This document shows positions 1 to 10,840 of a stretch of 64,000 nucleotides of DNA, one piece after another. Position numbers and translations under genes: made by a program. Source of the DNA: CATOSP01 sp965197545 (GTDB taxonomy: Bacteria; Chloroflexota; Dehalococcoidia; Lucifugimonadales; UBA3495); NCBI GenBank assembly GCA_965197545.1, contig CBDANJ010000008.1, positions 434,001 through 498,000 on the forward strand. Direction: 5' to 3'. The number at the start of each line of letters is the position of its first letter. Within the stretch, counting starts at the first letter, position 1. The notes beneath the pieces were generated by a model, which saw only the letters and a program-made list of their open reading frames with translations, ran no database searches and was not told the origin of the DNA.

Positions 1-350
1 GTTCCTGGCTGTCGTGAATTCCTTTCCCAAAACTCGCCGCCGGTGCACCCGGCTTTGGACCTTGACCGGAGCATGTGCACCTGTTCGGGATGATTACCGG
101 GCTCAAGGACATGGTTGAGCTAGCGGATTCCTACTTCGTCTCCCACCGATAGCGATACTGGCTTACTCCCGCTCTCAACGGTCCCTCTCCTGGAGTCCTC
201 TACCAGGCCTATCCCCAGTGCGGATAGGCCTGGTAGAGAGACGTCTCCTCTCGCACCCAAGGACAGAACTCTGGGTTGACGCAAATCCGTGACGTTGTGC
301 TTGCCGAAATGGCCCTCTCAGTGGACGCGGGCAACACGCTCGAGTGAGCA
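1..350. other. No confident gene; possible 3' coding relic
   Basis: No complete gene is visible. Plus-strand codons from about 66 to 152 give a short protein-like tail ending SYFVSHR at a TAG, with stops just upstream. It may be the last residues of a decayed gene, but the family was not recognised. A long perfect hairpin follows and is listed separately. Confidence 0.3.
198..238. repeat. Perfect 17-bp hairpin, 7-nt loop
   Basis: Arm 198-214 is the exact reverse complement of 222-238, with loop CCAGTGC. A second palindrome, GAGACGTCTC, follows immediately. No T-tract is present on either side, so it is not a canonical intrinsic terminator. It could be a cruciform, an IS end or a structured RNA element just outside the IS1182 relic. 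Confidence 0.6.
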
Positions 351-378
351 TCACCTCACTGGTGGATGGATTCCAGCC

Positions 379-1820
379 CTAGCAGCCCGCCTGAGGATCA
401 GGAATTTGCGGTAGTGGGAGCCGGCGTGGCGATAGCTGATGCTGTTGGCAGACCCGGGATTCGCCGGCGCCAAGCCGATGGGGAACAATACCCGCTGGCC
501 CGCCAGCACCGTCGGCTTGACGACCCAAGCGGAACAGTTTGAGCAGGTTGTGTCCGGTGCAGATGAGAGACCATTCCGCCCTGACCTTCGCCAAGCCCCG
601 CAGCAGGAACTGCCGGAAGCCAGGGCCCCGCTTGATCTGGCCGAAGACCGGCTCGACGGGCTCCATGCGCAGGGCGCAACGCTGGCGGCCTCGCTTGGTC
701 TGCAACTTGCGCCGCATCCGGTCCCCGGGGGACAGACCACTGGGTATGCGTCCCCGGGGGCTGGCGGCGGTACTCTGCCGCGGCGGGCCTGCTCCGGCGC
801 CACGCAGGGGTCCACGCCCAATCCCTGCAGGCCGTCAACTGCCTTCGCCGAGTAGTAACCGGCGTCGGCGGATACTTCCCTGGGCGCCACGCCCGTGTTG
901 CTGATGGTCTCCTCCAGCATGGCCACGGCCTGCTGCTTGTCCGATGCCTGGTAGGTGGCCCGGGCCGCCACAATCACCTGGTGAGCGCTGTCCACCACGG
1001 CCTGGCAATTGTACGCCTGCTGGAAGTCCCGGCCTCCCGGTGCAGGCATGATGCGGGACTCAGCATCGGTGAAGTTGCGCTGCGCCTTGTCCTCCGGCAC
1101 TCCCGGATGGTCCTTGCCCTCAGCTTTGGCCCGCTCCGCCTCCGCCCGGGCCTCGGCCTTCAGTGCCGCCATGGCCTCCCGTATCTTCTCCAACCGGCCT
1201 TCCCGAAAGGACAGCTCCCCCGGTAACTCATCACCGCGCTTGGCCTTGCCGTACCGGTTGTCCTCCTCGTCATCCGCTTCCTGGGCCTGCCGCAGCAACT
1301 CCGCCACCTCCGCCGCCAACTGCGCCTCCTTCTCCTTCATCCGCTTGTAACTCATCGCCTTGTGCTTCGATGCGTTGGCCCTGACCTTGGCGCCGTCCAG
1401 CGCCACGTGGCCCAGCTTCACCAGCCCCGCCCGCTGGCACAACGCCAGCACCTGCAGGAACAGGTCCGAGAGCGCAGCCAGGTGGTCCTTGCGAAAGTCC
1501 GAGATGGTGTGGAAGTCAGGGGTGTTGTTGGCCGCCGGCGCCCGGAAGGCGATGTCCTCGTGGAGCCGCCCTGCGATCCTTCGTGAAGAAGCCACCCCCA
1601 CGCAGTAGCCGTCAAGCAACACCTTGACCATCATCCGGGGATGATACGGCGGCCCGCCGCGGTTTTCCCACTCGTACCGGGCGGTGATTTCCGACAGGTC
1701 CAACTGGTCCACCACGTCGGAGATGAAGTGGGCCAGATGGTCATCGGGCAACCACTCCTGCAGCGCCGCGGGCAGCAGCAACTGCTGGTCCGGATCGTAG
1801 GGAAGGTAGGTCTTGCTCAT
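379..1820 (-). pseudogene. IS1182-family transposase, frameshifted
   Basis: The gene starts at the ATG at 1820 (MSKTYLPYDPDQ), preceded by a GGAG-type ribosome site; an upstream in-frame ATG at 1856 is less likely. The amino-terminal two thirds match IS1182/IS5-superfamily DDE transposases, with conserved segments HTISDFRKDHL, VALDGAKVRANASK and VSADAGYYSAKAVDGL. Between about 717 and 770 the reading frame changes. The conserved tail (EPVFGQIKRGPGFRQFLLRG, then HNLLKLFR) lies in another frame ending near 379. One indel therefore separates the catalytic core from its last acidic region, and the copy is probably inactive unless the indel is a sequencing error. No clear terminal inverted repeats were identified. 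Confidence 0.85.
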
Positions 1821-2147
1821 TGACCGCTCCGTTCCTCTGATGCTCTGTCCCATCATACTCCCAACGGTTTATCAACCCTGTTTCTCGGACGGACTGCCAG
1901 GCTATGCCGATACTCGGACAGCGTCCGGCCTACGGACGTTCGCTAATGTTCAAACGCTAGGTCGAGGCTCTGCGATACGATGGCATCAAGTAATCAAGTG
2001 CAAATTCTGGGTGGGTGATGTGAATCGCGGCGCGTCCCTGAAGTACCGGGTATTCCTGTCTGGCGTGGGCAGCAGGGGGAATAGAGTCCCCCCTGGCACG
2101 CCGACGCGTCACGTCATACGCAAGAACTCACTCTCGGCAGGTGCCGG

Positions 2148-2528
2148 ATGTTTCTTGAGCCTGTAGACCTGAATTTATTCCTTGAGGAGTTGTGCGGAAC
2201 CAGCGGCGCCCCCCTCCTCCTGGCCCGTGATCCCGAGTCGCCCACGGGATGGAGACTGTGGACCGCCGAGGATACGGAGGCCCTATGCACATGGGTCTCG
2301 GCCAAATTGGCCGAGCATGTCGCGCATCCCGGCCCGATCACCTGCTACAACGCCAAGGAAGCCGCCCGGGTCCTGGGCGTTTCCGTACCCAAGTTCCAAA
2401 CCTGGCTGCGAAGACGGGACTCTCCGATTCCACACGTCAGGGATGGCCGGAAAATCGTGATCCCCGCCTTCCTGTTGCAGGAGTGGCTGAGAGAGGAAGC
2501 GAAACGGACAATCCACGACCGCCTCTGA
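2148..2528 (+). CDS. Excisionase-like helix-turn-helix protein
   Basis: A 126-residue protein. Its carboxy-terminal part (about residues 66-120: YNAKEAARVLGVSVPKFQTW, then a basic wing, then FLLQEWLREEA) has the layout of the MerR/excisionase DNA-binding domain found in phage and plasmid proteins. The amino-terminal 60 residues were not recognised. It precedes, on the same strand and 87 bp away, a replication-relaxation protein, a pairing typical of integrative elements. It probably binds DNA as a directionality factor or regulator; that role is inferred from domain and context. Confidence 0.7.
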   Translation: MFLEPVDLNLFLEELCGTSGAPLLLARDPESPTGWRLWTAEDTEALCTWVSAKLAEHVAHPGPITCYNAKEAARVLGVSVPKFQTWLRRRDSPIPHVRDGRKIVIPAFLLQEWLREEAKRTIHDRL

Positions 2529-2614
2529 TCATTGTGGGGCACCGTGGACGGCCCAACGGTCCAGAGCCAAACGGGTCAAAGAAACGCGCCCGGCCGCCGA
2601 ATCAGGAGGGAGTT

Positions 2615-4180
2615 ATGATACCAAGTCGTTACGTTCCAAGTTTAACCATGTCCCGGGCTGCCGCCGATGTGCTCGGGGTCCTGGCCCAGGAACCCCTCGC
2701 CGGCGTCGATGACATTGCCAAGAGCGGCAGACTTCCCCGCTCCCGGGTATACGCCGGGATCAACGATCTGTGTGGGGACGGCCTGGCCGATTCGGTGGAA
2801 CTGGGCTGGAACCGGGACAAGGTCTCCCGCTACTTCTTCACCGCCGACGCCCTGGCGCGGTACGGGGACCAGTGTTCGCCGTGGCACCAGGAGTGGGGGC
2901 GGGCCCGGTTGCTGCAACGCCTGCCGTTGGTGGAGTGGGCCTACCAGGTTGCTGGAGAGATAAACGGCCTGGGCCCGGTGGAGGAGTTCCACTGGGTGGA
3001 CTCGGTCAGCTTCGACGCCGCCGTGAGATACAGGGACGGCTGGGCCGCCATATTTTGGAGCGGCAGCCAGCAGAGTGAGAGCTCAATTCTCGACCGGTTG
3101 CGTGACTTCGGCCGGGACATGGTGGCCCTGACGGACGGTGACGGGCCCGCGTGGCCCAGCCTGCTGTGCTTTGTGGTCAGCGACCAGTGGCAGAGGGAGT
3201 TGGTCAAGCGGGTCGTACGCCAATTCGGCCCCCTCCGGGACCGGGCCGCGGTCTGGTGTGTCGCCGACGGCGCCCGCACCGGGGCCTCCCGGCCCCTGGA
3301 CAGCCGCGGCTGGGTGCGCCAACGGACGTATCCCAGGGACATGGGGGGCTGGCCTTGGGAGAGGAGAGTGAGGCAGTCCCCCTGGGCCAGGGGCGGTAAG
3401 TCCGACCCGGATGGGGGCGAGCCATTCGATTGGGGCAGGGAAGGGAGCGTCCTGACGGCCCGAATCCTCGACTTCCTGGCGCAGCGGCCAGACAGTACGA
3501 CCAACATGGTCCGGGAGGCGATGGGCGAGGATGACACGAGCCGGAGCGTTCACCGCCGCCTCAAGAAGATGCTCGACGCGGGGCTCATCGAGCAGAGGCA
3601 AATCAAGGGCGAAAGGGTCTACCGCTACTCCCTTTCGTCCCGGGGGATGGACCTCTTGGTGAAGCGGGACCGGGTCGAGTCCCCCAGGTCCAGGGTCAGG
3701 AGCAGGGCGCCCAGGGCCGGGAATGACGAGGGCCGGAGGAAACGCCGCCGGGGCAGCCGTCAGGCCCACGAGGACGGGGTGACATGGCTGCTGGCCCGCC
3801 TGATGCGCTCCGGGACGCCGGTCGCCTCGGGGCAGCGGTCCTGGGAACATCTGGGCGACGGCGGTATCGCACCCGACGCCATGGCCTTCCTTGCCGAAAG
3901 TCCCTGTGGGCCCGGATGGTTTTACATCGAACTTGAACGGAGCGCCAAGGGCGAAAGCCGTGTGGAGAAAAAGCTCGCGGGCTACGCCAATCCCCGCCGC
4001 CAGGACCGGTTTCCGGTGCTGGTCATCTGCCGCAGCGATTCCGCCGAAAAAAACTTTGAGCGCATTGGCAAAGAGGCAGGACTGGAGATGCTCACCACCA
4101 CCATCGGACGGCTGGAGGAGTACGGCTTCATGGACCCCCGCTGCTGGTCCATGTATGGCGAGCCGGTGGTCCTGCGCTGA
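2615..4180 (+). CDS. Replication-relaxation family protein
   Basis: The start is the ATG at 2615, seven bases after a strong AGGAGGG. The open frame extends upstream to 2249, but that part overlaps the preceding HTH gene out of frame. The product is 521 residues. The amino-terminal third looks like a winged helix (VLGVLAQEPLAGVDDIAKSG), and a second winged helix lies around residues 290-345 (LDFLAQRPDSTTNMV). The carboxy-terminal 130 residues carry the PF13814-like core: DAMAFLAE, then FYIELERSAKG, then KLAGYANP, then FPVLVICRS. Such proteins occur on actinobacterial and Chloroflexota mobile elements, where a role in replication or transfer is presumed but not well established. Confidence 0.7.
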   Translation: MIPSRYVPSLTMSRAAADVLGVLAQEPLAGVDDIAKSGRLPRSRVYAGINDLCGDGLADSVELGWNRDKVSRYFFTADALARYGDQCSPWHQEWGRARLLQRLPLVEWAYQVAGEINGLGPVEEFHWVDSVSFDAAVRYRDGWAAIFWSGSQQSESSILDRLRDFGRDMVALTDGDGPAWPSLLCFVVSDQWQRELVKRVVRQFGPLRDRAAVWCVADGARTGASRPLDSRGWVRQRTYPRDMGGWPWERRVRQSPWARGGKSDPDGGEPFDWGREGSVLTARILDFLAQRPDSTTNMVREAMGEDDTSRSVHRRLKKMLDAGLIEQRQIKGERVYRYSLSSRGMDLLVKRDRVESPRSRVRSRAPRAGNDEGRRKRRRGSRQAHEDGVTWLLARLMRSGTPVASGQRSWEHLGDGGIAPDAMAFLAESPCGPGWFYIELERSAKGESRVEKKLAGYANPRRQDRFPVLVICRSDSAEKNFERIGKEAGLEMLTTTIGRLEEYGFMDPRCWSMYGEPVVLR

Positions 4181-5919
4181 GGTGCACATGCGCAATCCAG
4201 CCCCGGCGCCCACGCGGCCATCGGATGAGCGGCCACGCCCGGCCCGGTCCTTCAACTCATTGGCCCCAGCCCGCCTCGCCGCCGGGTATACAGGTGAAGC
4301 CGGTCGGAGTCCGCGGCCGGCGTCGCGCCCCGAGGTCCGGCAGGAGTTGACTTTCGAAGGAATAACCCGGCGGAATGGGAGGTCCCGGGAATAACGCTTT
4401 CTCAGTCAGGCGGGTCAATTCCCTTTCGGCGTTTTCCCTCAATTCTGCATCGGCATCAGCACATGTCCCGGGGTTCAAGTCGTTCCCGCGTGGGTGGGGC
4501 ACGGCGCCGTGCCCCTTCCCGAGATGGGAAGGCGCGTCCTTGCAATGCCGAGGCCCGGGGCGCCCGGGTTACCGGCGCGGGGCATTCATCCCCGGCGAGC
4601 GGTTTGTCCTTTCCGGCAGTTTTCCCCACGCTCCGGCGCTCTTTCGCCAGCCACACGCGGGCTGGGCGGGGGACAGAGGTCCGTGTCCGGGAGGACCGAC
4701 TGCCCGGCGGGCGCGTCGGACCGGTGTGCTGACCATCCTGCCCATCTTGGCGGGATGAGCGGCGGCGCCCCTCCCTTCGATTTCCCTGACTGGTACCTAA
4801 TCGCAGGAATTACTGAATTGGGAACTTTGCTATTTGGTTCTCAGTCAATCAATGGGAGATTCTCACCTCATGCCACGCCTGGAGGTGTGCACCGGTGTTC
4901 TGAGGATGTCCGGGGCAGGGTTGCCGCTGGACGTTCGAGCGTTCGAAAGAGGCTTTCTGTACCCATGCCCGAGATGCTGAAGAGGTCAATGGTACCCCTG
5001 TACATACGTAAAACCCGATAGAAGCTTTGCGTCTGTGTTTTGGTCATCAAAAGGTGTTCCACCGCTTCGGTTCATACCTGAAGCTGTGCACTCACGATGC
5101 GAATTTGGCATGCATCTGGTGGCCGGGGGACAGGATAGGGACCTTGTTAACATTCTCAGGCACGAATCGCCTTGGAAGCTGTGCGCCGCGAGTTTTCTCC
5201 CGCTCTCCGCGGCCAGTTTCATCCTGCCTCCAGGCCGAATGGTCGGCGGACGCCTTTAGCAAGTCGGCGTCAGGGAGCGTTGCCTCGTCGTGGTGCGGCC
5301 TCAGTACCGGGCTGTCCGGTGGCGGTGGACCGGCCGCGTCATGCCGGCGAGGGCGGGTCCTGCGCACCCGGGGCGCAGGATGATGAGTCGCGGAATGGGA
5401 ATGAGCCTCCGGCGCACTCGGGGGCAGGCCGGTGACTGAGCCGGCGCCGGTTCCGGTCCCGGTGATGGACGGGCCATGTCCGGCCGGAGTGACGGTCATT
5501 GTCTCCTCCCATGCCGTGTCGCTGACATACGTCCTCATGCGTATTGATGCGGACGCACACCGAGTCTGGCCCAGGTGGTTCCGGGGTGCATCGCCGCGGT
5601 GAGTTCCAGTCCGCCGAACATCGGATTTTTGCTACTCCCTGCGGTGGCCCGTCGCCTGGGTTGACGGCGCCGTTTCCTCCTCGCCTGTCGCCGGTTGGGA
5701 GGCACATCGCCATAGACAGCGGGCCACGGTCCGGTGTGGGAAGTGGTCCTGGAGTCTGATCTTCGTATGGCGGATGAAGCCCTCTGGCCCGACGCTCCTT
5801 CCGGGTCCGGCGGTTTACTGGGGGCTACTGGTGAACCGCCCAGCCGGTTGCCAACCCGGCTGGCTCCCCGTGGACCAATCGTTGTGGACCGGCTGGTTCC
5901 CGGCGTCTCCGCATGGCGG
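4181..5919. other. 1.7-kb stretch without a convincing gene
   Basis: Several open frames exist on both strands, but their compositions (rich in R, P, G, S) look like GC-rich shadow translation and none has recognisable domain structure plus a ribosome site. The least implausible is a minus-strand frame at 4257-4502 containing DADAELRENAERELTRLTEK. About 4790-5060 is locally AT-richer and may hold regulatory DNA or old IS debris. No conserved RNA or repeat was identified. Confidence 0.4.
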
Positions 5920-7912
5920 CTACAAGGGGTCCGGGCCGGGGATGCTCTCCACCTGCAGGAGGTCATCCCCGATGGTGTCCAGGAACCGGCTTGGCACGGC
6001 GCTCTGGCTCTCGCCGCTTCTCACCGCGGAGCAGTAGAATAGGCGGTCGCTGGCCCGCGTCGAGGCCACGTAGAAGAGGCGCTGCTCCGCGTGCCGCCGC
6101 TCCTCGTCGCCGGGGTTGACATGTCCGGGCATCACGCCGTCGCTGGCGTCAAGGACGTAGACTACTTTCCATTGCAGTCCTGCGGAGGCGGCGATTGTGC
6201 TGAAGGTCATGCCCCGGTCGCCAGCAAAGTAGTCGCTCTTCTCCAGCGCAAGGGGGTCGTGATCAGGGTCGGCGTTCAGGTCGTCCAGGAGCCTGATGAG
6301 GGGGTCTCTCGGAGTGTCGTCCTCGTACAGCGGCATGGTTTGGGCCATCACGACCAGTTCGACCATGTCTGGCTCGACGACCTGGTCGGACCGGGACTGC
6401 CGGGCGGCCCTGAGCAGGGCCATGGCGCGCTGGCACAGGTCGTTAGGGGAGGTTTCCGGTTTCTCGAGCATCGCGGTCAGCTCGCGCCAGCCGGAGGTCA
6501 CATGGAGCAGGTCCCGGCGAGTCCGGCTGCCGTGCTCGTACTCGGCTATGTGAGTCTCGGCCGCCTGGGCCAGGTTGATACCCTGTTCCCGGGCCGTCCA
6601 GGCGATTGCGCCCGGGGCGCGGGTCAATGGCGGCCGCAGCGGAGAAGGAGTTGGCGTCGTAGGGGTTCAGCAGCAGGGTCAGCATGGCGATGACGGCGTC
6701 GCCGCCCCGCTCCCGGCGGCCGCCTCCCAGCACGGTGTAGGGCATGCCCTCGGCCAGCACCAGCGTCCGCATTCGGTCGAAGGTCTCGTGGTTGCGGTAG
6801 ATACACGCAAGGTCCTCCCACGCACTCCCCTCCTCCTCCACCATCTGCCGCGCGGCCTGCAGCACATGGAGGTACATGTCCGCCAGCCGCCCTTCGAATC
6901 TCACCAGGGTTGGCGGAGTACCCGCGATCCGGAACGGTCTCTGGCCGTCCTGATGCAGGCCGGTCATGGTCTGGTGGCTGACCATCCGGTCGGCCACCTG
7001 CGACAGAGAGCCTGTTGCCCGGTGATTTACCGTGAGCAGATGGAACCGGCGTCTCCGCGGTTCCCTGGCCGCCAGGTCGTCCCGGTCGTTGACCTCGCGC
7101 CAGTCCAGCCGGAACCGCTCCAGCAAGCTCGGGTCCGACCCCGGTTGCAGACCGGCGTATTCGTTGGGGTTGGCCGCGACCGCGATGGAGCGTGCGGTGC
7201 TGGTCATCAGGGTCAGGAACTCGTACTGCGCCTCGGTGATCTCCTGGAAATCGTCGACCAGAATGTCTTTCGTGATCATGGATCTCCAGGAGTCCCTGAA
7301 CTGTGGATCCCGTTCCATGGCCCTGACGGCCAGTGGGATGAGGTCGTCCACGTCAACGACGGCTTGTCGACTTTTCTCATCAGTGTGAAGACGGACAGCC
7401 TCGAGCCAGGAGGAGGCTTCCGGAGGGACGGAGTCATACCTCGACCTTGCCTGGTCCAGCCAATGCCAGTTCAGGACCCTATTGGCCCGGCGGGGCGGGA
7501 TTCCCAGGTCGGGATTCGCGCTCAGTAGCTCCGACAGCGTTTCCACAGCCTGCCGGCGGTCGCGGACCGTGAAATGCGCAGGGATCCCCAGGACCCCGGC
7601 TCCCGACGTACGGAGCGAATATAGGGCACATCCGTGGAAGGTCCCGATGAACATTTGGGAAGAAGACTCACGGGTTTCAGGACATTGAGCCAGCCTCCTT
7701 CTCAGGTCCTCGGCGCCTTGTCTGGAGCAGGAGAGGCAGGCGATGCTCAACGGCGATTTCCCTCTCTCCAGCAGCACCGCCACGCGGGCGAGGAGGGCAT
7801 GGCTCTTGCCCGTGCCTGGTCCGCCCAGGATCAGGACGGGGCCCTCCGGAGCCTCGGCAGCAGCCCGCTGACGCGGGTCCAGAGGTTCGATGGGTGGGCG
7901 GCCGGTCTGCAT
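5920..7912 (-). pseudogene. UvrD/PcrA-like superfamily 1 helicase, frameshifted
   Basis: The start is the ATG at 7912, preceded by AGGAGG. About 660 codons are spread over two frames that meet near 6600-6630. The first frame carries the Walker A loop (GGPGTGKS), motif Ia (IACLSCSRQGAEDLRRRL) and a Walker B-like ILVDDFQEIT. The second frame carries the UvrD C-terminal half, ending with motif VI (RRHAEQRLFYVASTRASDRL). In UvrD-type helicases motif II is usually DExQ; here the Glu is Asp. These enzymes unwind DNA in repair, plasmid replication or defence. One indel in a GC-rich run separates the halves, so this is a pseudogene or an assembly error. Family assignment is firm; the biological role is not. 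Confidence 0.85.
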
Positions 7913-8119
7913 GTCGGTGACCTCCTGGGTTCAGACTCCGCACGGGCCCCCACGACGCACCTTTCACCCACAGGCTCATCTGATGCGGGCTCCGGCCCCC
8001 CTGCACCATGCGAAACAGGCCCCTTTTCCTAATGATAGCTGCACTGGACTTTGTACAAAAGCCGGTAAACATGAAACAGGGTAGGCTAACCGGGCCAAAC
8101 TTCCACGAAAGGCCAAGCG

Positions 8120-9310
8120 ATGCTTACCCTGCCCAAAGCAATTCTACCCGTTCTCAATCCCTTCGCAACACTGTTTCGGACCCCGGCCTGGCGGCAAGCC
8201 CAGGTCCTGCTTGCCGGCGCGGTCCTCGCTCCCGGCCGGCGCACCGTGGCCTCGGCGCTCCGCGTCATGGGTCTGAGCGGCGACCGCAACTACGCCCGCT
8301 ATCATCACGTCCTCAACCGGGCGGCGTGGTCGCCACTCCAGGCGGCTCGCATCCTGCTGAATCTTCTGGTCCGGTACCTCGACCAAGGCGACGGCCCGCT
8401 GGTGTTCGGCATCGACGAAACCGTGGAGCGGCGCGGCGGCCCCAAAATCAGCGCCCGCGGGATTTACCGTGATACCGTGCGCTCCAGCCGGAGCTATCCG
8501 GTCAAGGTCAGCGGCCTGCGCCGGGTCTGTCTGATGTGGCTGGGCCATATTCCTTGGCCCGGACGCTATTGGGCCTTGCCGTTCCTGACGGTGCCGGCTC
8601 CCTCGGAACGGTATTTCCGGCAGAGAGGACGCACTCCCAAAAGCTCACCGGCCGGGCCAGTCAGATGGTCCTGCAACTCCGGCGCTGGCCGCCCCGCCGT
8701 CCCTTGGCGCTGGTGGGAGACAGCGGCTACGCCGTCCCCGTGTCGTGGCACGGGGCAGGCTCCGGACCTGCTGCACTTCTGCCAATCGCTGCCGCAACCG
8801 GTTACCTTCATAACCCGTTTGCGTCTGGGCGCGGGCCTCTATGGACCGGCGCCGGCGCGTCTGCCCGGCCAGAACGGACGTCCCCAGGTCAAGGGCCGGC
8901 GTTTGCCCACGCTGAAGGAATCCATTGACCATTCCGGTGTGCCCTGGGAACAGGCGTCAGCAGCTTGGTACGACGGCGCCGCGCGTACGGTGGAAACTGC
9001 CTCTCAAACCGCCGTCTGGTATCATACCGGCAAGCCGCCGGCGCCCATCCGCTGGCTGCTGATTCGAGACCCGCTCAATAGCGCCCTTCAGCCGGTGATA
9101 GGATTGCTCGGCCACGCCTTTCCGGTAGACCGCTACCGGGGTGGTCCCGGTGGACCGAAGGCCTTGGGAATCCGCTGGAGTGACGCAGGGAGCGGTTCAT
9201 GTCCGGGTCGTCGCGGCATTCTCTTTCGTGGACGGACGCCGCCACGTCGTGAGACCGCACCGGCGAGAACACGTTGCTCTGAAACCGCGAAGCCTGCCCG
9301 AAGGCCATGA
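8120..9310 (+). pseudogene. DDE-superfamily (IS701/DDE_5-like) transposase, degraded
   Basis: Residues 1-150 in the first frame carry the conserved part of this family, including VFGIDETVERR, which holds the first catalytic Asp, and ARGIYRDTVRSS. Near 8600 the true frame moves to another register (KLTGRASQMVLQLRRW and LALVGDSGYAV, the second Asp region), then returns near 8750 (FITRLRLGAGLY). After about 9110 the expected carboxy-terminal Glu region is not visible in any frame. The copy therefore has at least two indels and a lost 3' end. Subfamily naming is tentative. Confidence 0.75.
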
Positions 9311-10263
9311 AACGGATTCGGAAGGTCTCTGATCAAACCGTCTGAAGTAACCCGGGACGGCAGATGCAGGTCGCGCTGGTGGCCGGAGACCTCTCCCGCA
9401 TGGAGGCGGTGCGCCAAGTCAACCTGAGCATCCGGTCCCGGTGGATGCCTGCTGCTGGGCGCACCCATCACCCTGTCGGGGGCGAGGACCGGTATTCCCG
9501 AGACCGCTGCGTGCCGGCCTTGCATGGGAGGAATTGAGCCGGCCCCTGCGTTTTCCCTCTGGCCGTAGATATGCACGTTGGCGGTCAGGCGGACTGGTTC
9601 GTGACTCCACAGAACCGGTCCGGTCTCCTTCTGCACATCTTCGGAGGAGCCGGTCCGGGTTGGTCCCGCCTTCATCCCAACGGTGACCGGCGATGCCTGA
9701 TAGTTCATGCTTCAAATCAGCCCTTGACCGGGCGACCCGGCTTGCTTTCCGGTGCCTGGCGAGGTGACTCCACCCTGATTGTCTCCCCTTCTTGGGAGGG
9801 AAAACTCCATGCTGGAAGAAGAGATGGCCGGGGATGGCCAAAGGGACATTATTTCAGGTGGGTCGATGGTTCAAGTATGGAACAAAACACGCCTGCAATG
9901 GGACAGCGCTTTGGGTAAAATGGCCCCCGCAGCCGGCAGGCGCCACCCAAGGGGGGATATCAAGACCACTGGCTGCGTATACGATGCCGGGTGGGACTAT
10001 CTTTTCGGGACTCCCTTTGGCCGCGGGTTGATGTCCTGGTCCAGCGATTCTGGAGTGTTGAATGTCAGAGAGTATGTATCGGCGTTACCCGCAATGGATT
10101 AGAAACCCGACTCCTGGGACCTGTGGCCGGGACGGTTGGCCGCTGGCGTCCGGCGCAGCGGTTGGGCAGGCGCTGTGAAGCGAACGGGCCGGACTCCCGG
10201 CCCCGAGTGGCCGGAACCGGCGTGGCCCGGTACGCCGGGCGTTGGGTGCCGCGCCTGGCAGCA
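9311..10263. other. Intergenic/decayed DNA, no gene recognised
   Basis: Open frames on both strands (for example plus-strand 9779-10102) lack recognisable domains, and their boundaries do not fit the neighbours. The stretch probably contains the decayed 3' part of the transposase upstream plus unrelated debris. No repeat was noticed before the palindrome at 10264. Confidence 0.4.
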
Positions 10264-10307
10264 GTGCGGCCCCGGCCCGGTGTGCGCACACCGGGCCGGG
10301 GCCGCAC
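10264..10307. repeat. Perfect 44-bp palindrome
   Basis: Positions 10264-10285 are the exact reverse complement of 10286-10307, centred on TGTGC/GCACA, with no loop. It sits a few bases beyond the point where similarity to the sliding clamp ends (about 10320). It could be a recombination or replication junction scar, a cruciform-forming site or a protein-binding site. It lacks the T-tract of a terminator. Confidence 0.8.
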
Positions 10308-10319
10308 CCGGGAGTATGC

Positions 10320-10502
10320 CCCCTGGGCCTCGGTCCAGGGGGTGATGGTGGTCTCCAGGTTGGTCCCGGAAATTTTGAGCCTGGTCTCCCAGGGGTCGAT
10401 GAGCACGTTCCGGAGCATGTCCATGGCGGTCCTGGAGGGGATGTCGCCTCCGGAGGCGCCGAGTCCCCTGATGAGGTTCTTCCTGAGGCAGGCGACCTTC
10501 AT
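10320..10502 (-). pseudogene. dnaN: Truncated DNA polymerase III beta clamp (amino-terminal 60 residues)
   Basis: Starting at the ATG at 10502, the frame reads MKVACLRKNLIRGL, then MDMLRNVLIDPW, then RLKISGTNLETTITPW. This is the first strand-helix-strand unit of a bacterial sliding clamp. After about residue 60 the frame continues to 10065 but is low-complexity R/P/G sequence unrelated to DnaN. Two and two-thirds clamp domains are missing. A ribosome site (AAGGATGG) is retained. It may be a remnant of a phage- or plasmid-borne clamp paralogue; the chromosomal gene is presumably elsewhere. Confidence 0.7.
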
Positions 10503-10527
10503 GTGTGTTCCATCCTTGCGGCAAATG

Positions 10528-10549
10528 AAAAGGGGGCGCTCCCCCTTTC
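10528..10549 (-). terminator. Intrinsic terminator reading minus strand
   Basis: On the minus strand a GGGGG/CCCCC stem with loop AGCG is followed directly by TTTTCATTT. It lies upstream of the dnaN fragment and would end transcription of the minus-strand small genes arriving from 11107. The 10550-10840 stretch beyond it shows no supported gene. Confidence 0.6.
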
Positions 10550-10840
10550 AGGCTACGCCCCCTGATTGTGACGGGGGTTCGGCGTCTTTACCCCGCAGGC
10601 CCCGCTCTTTCTCTGATTCTACTCCCCTGCGCGGGTTTTTGGCCGGTTGTATGCCCTGCCCCGCCCTGCGGTGGGGGTTATCTGTTGCTCGGAGGCAACC
10701 CGCCGGGGGTTGATGCTTTCCGGGCTATTCCGGACGTGGCCGTAGGTGGTGCGAGCGTGAAAATGCCCGCCGGATACGTCCTGGCGGGCAGGGGAATTTC
10801 TACCGCTGGAATCCCGGCGTGCTGCGGGTGGGGTTTGCAT

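Noticed and set aside
5535..5966. 143-codon minus-strand frame upstream of the helicase end
   Set aside because: Composition dominated by R, S, P, T with no domain and no ribosome site; it overlaps the helicase tail in another frame.
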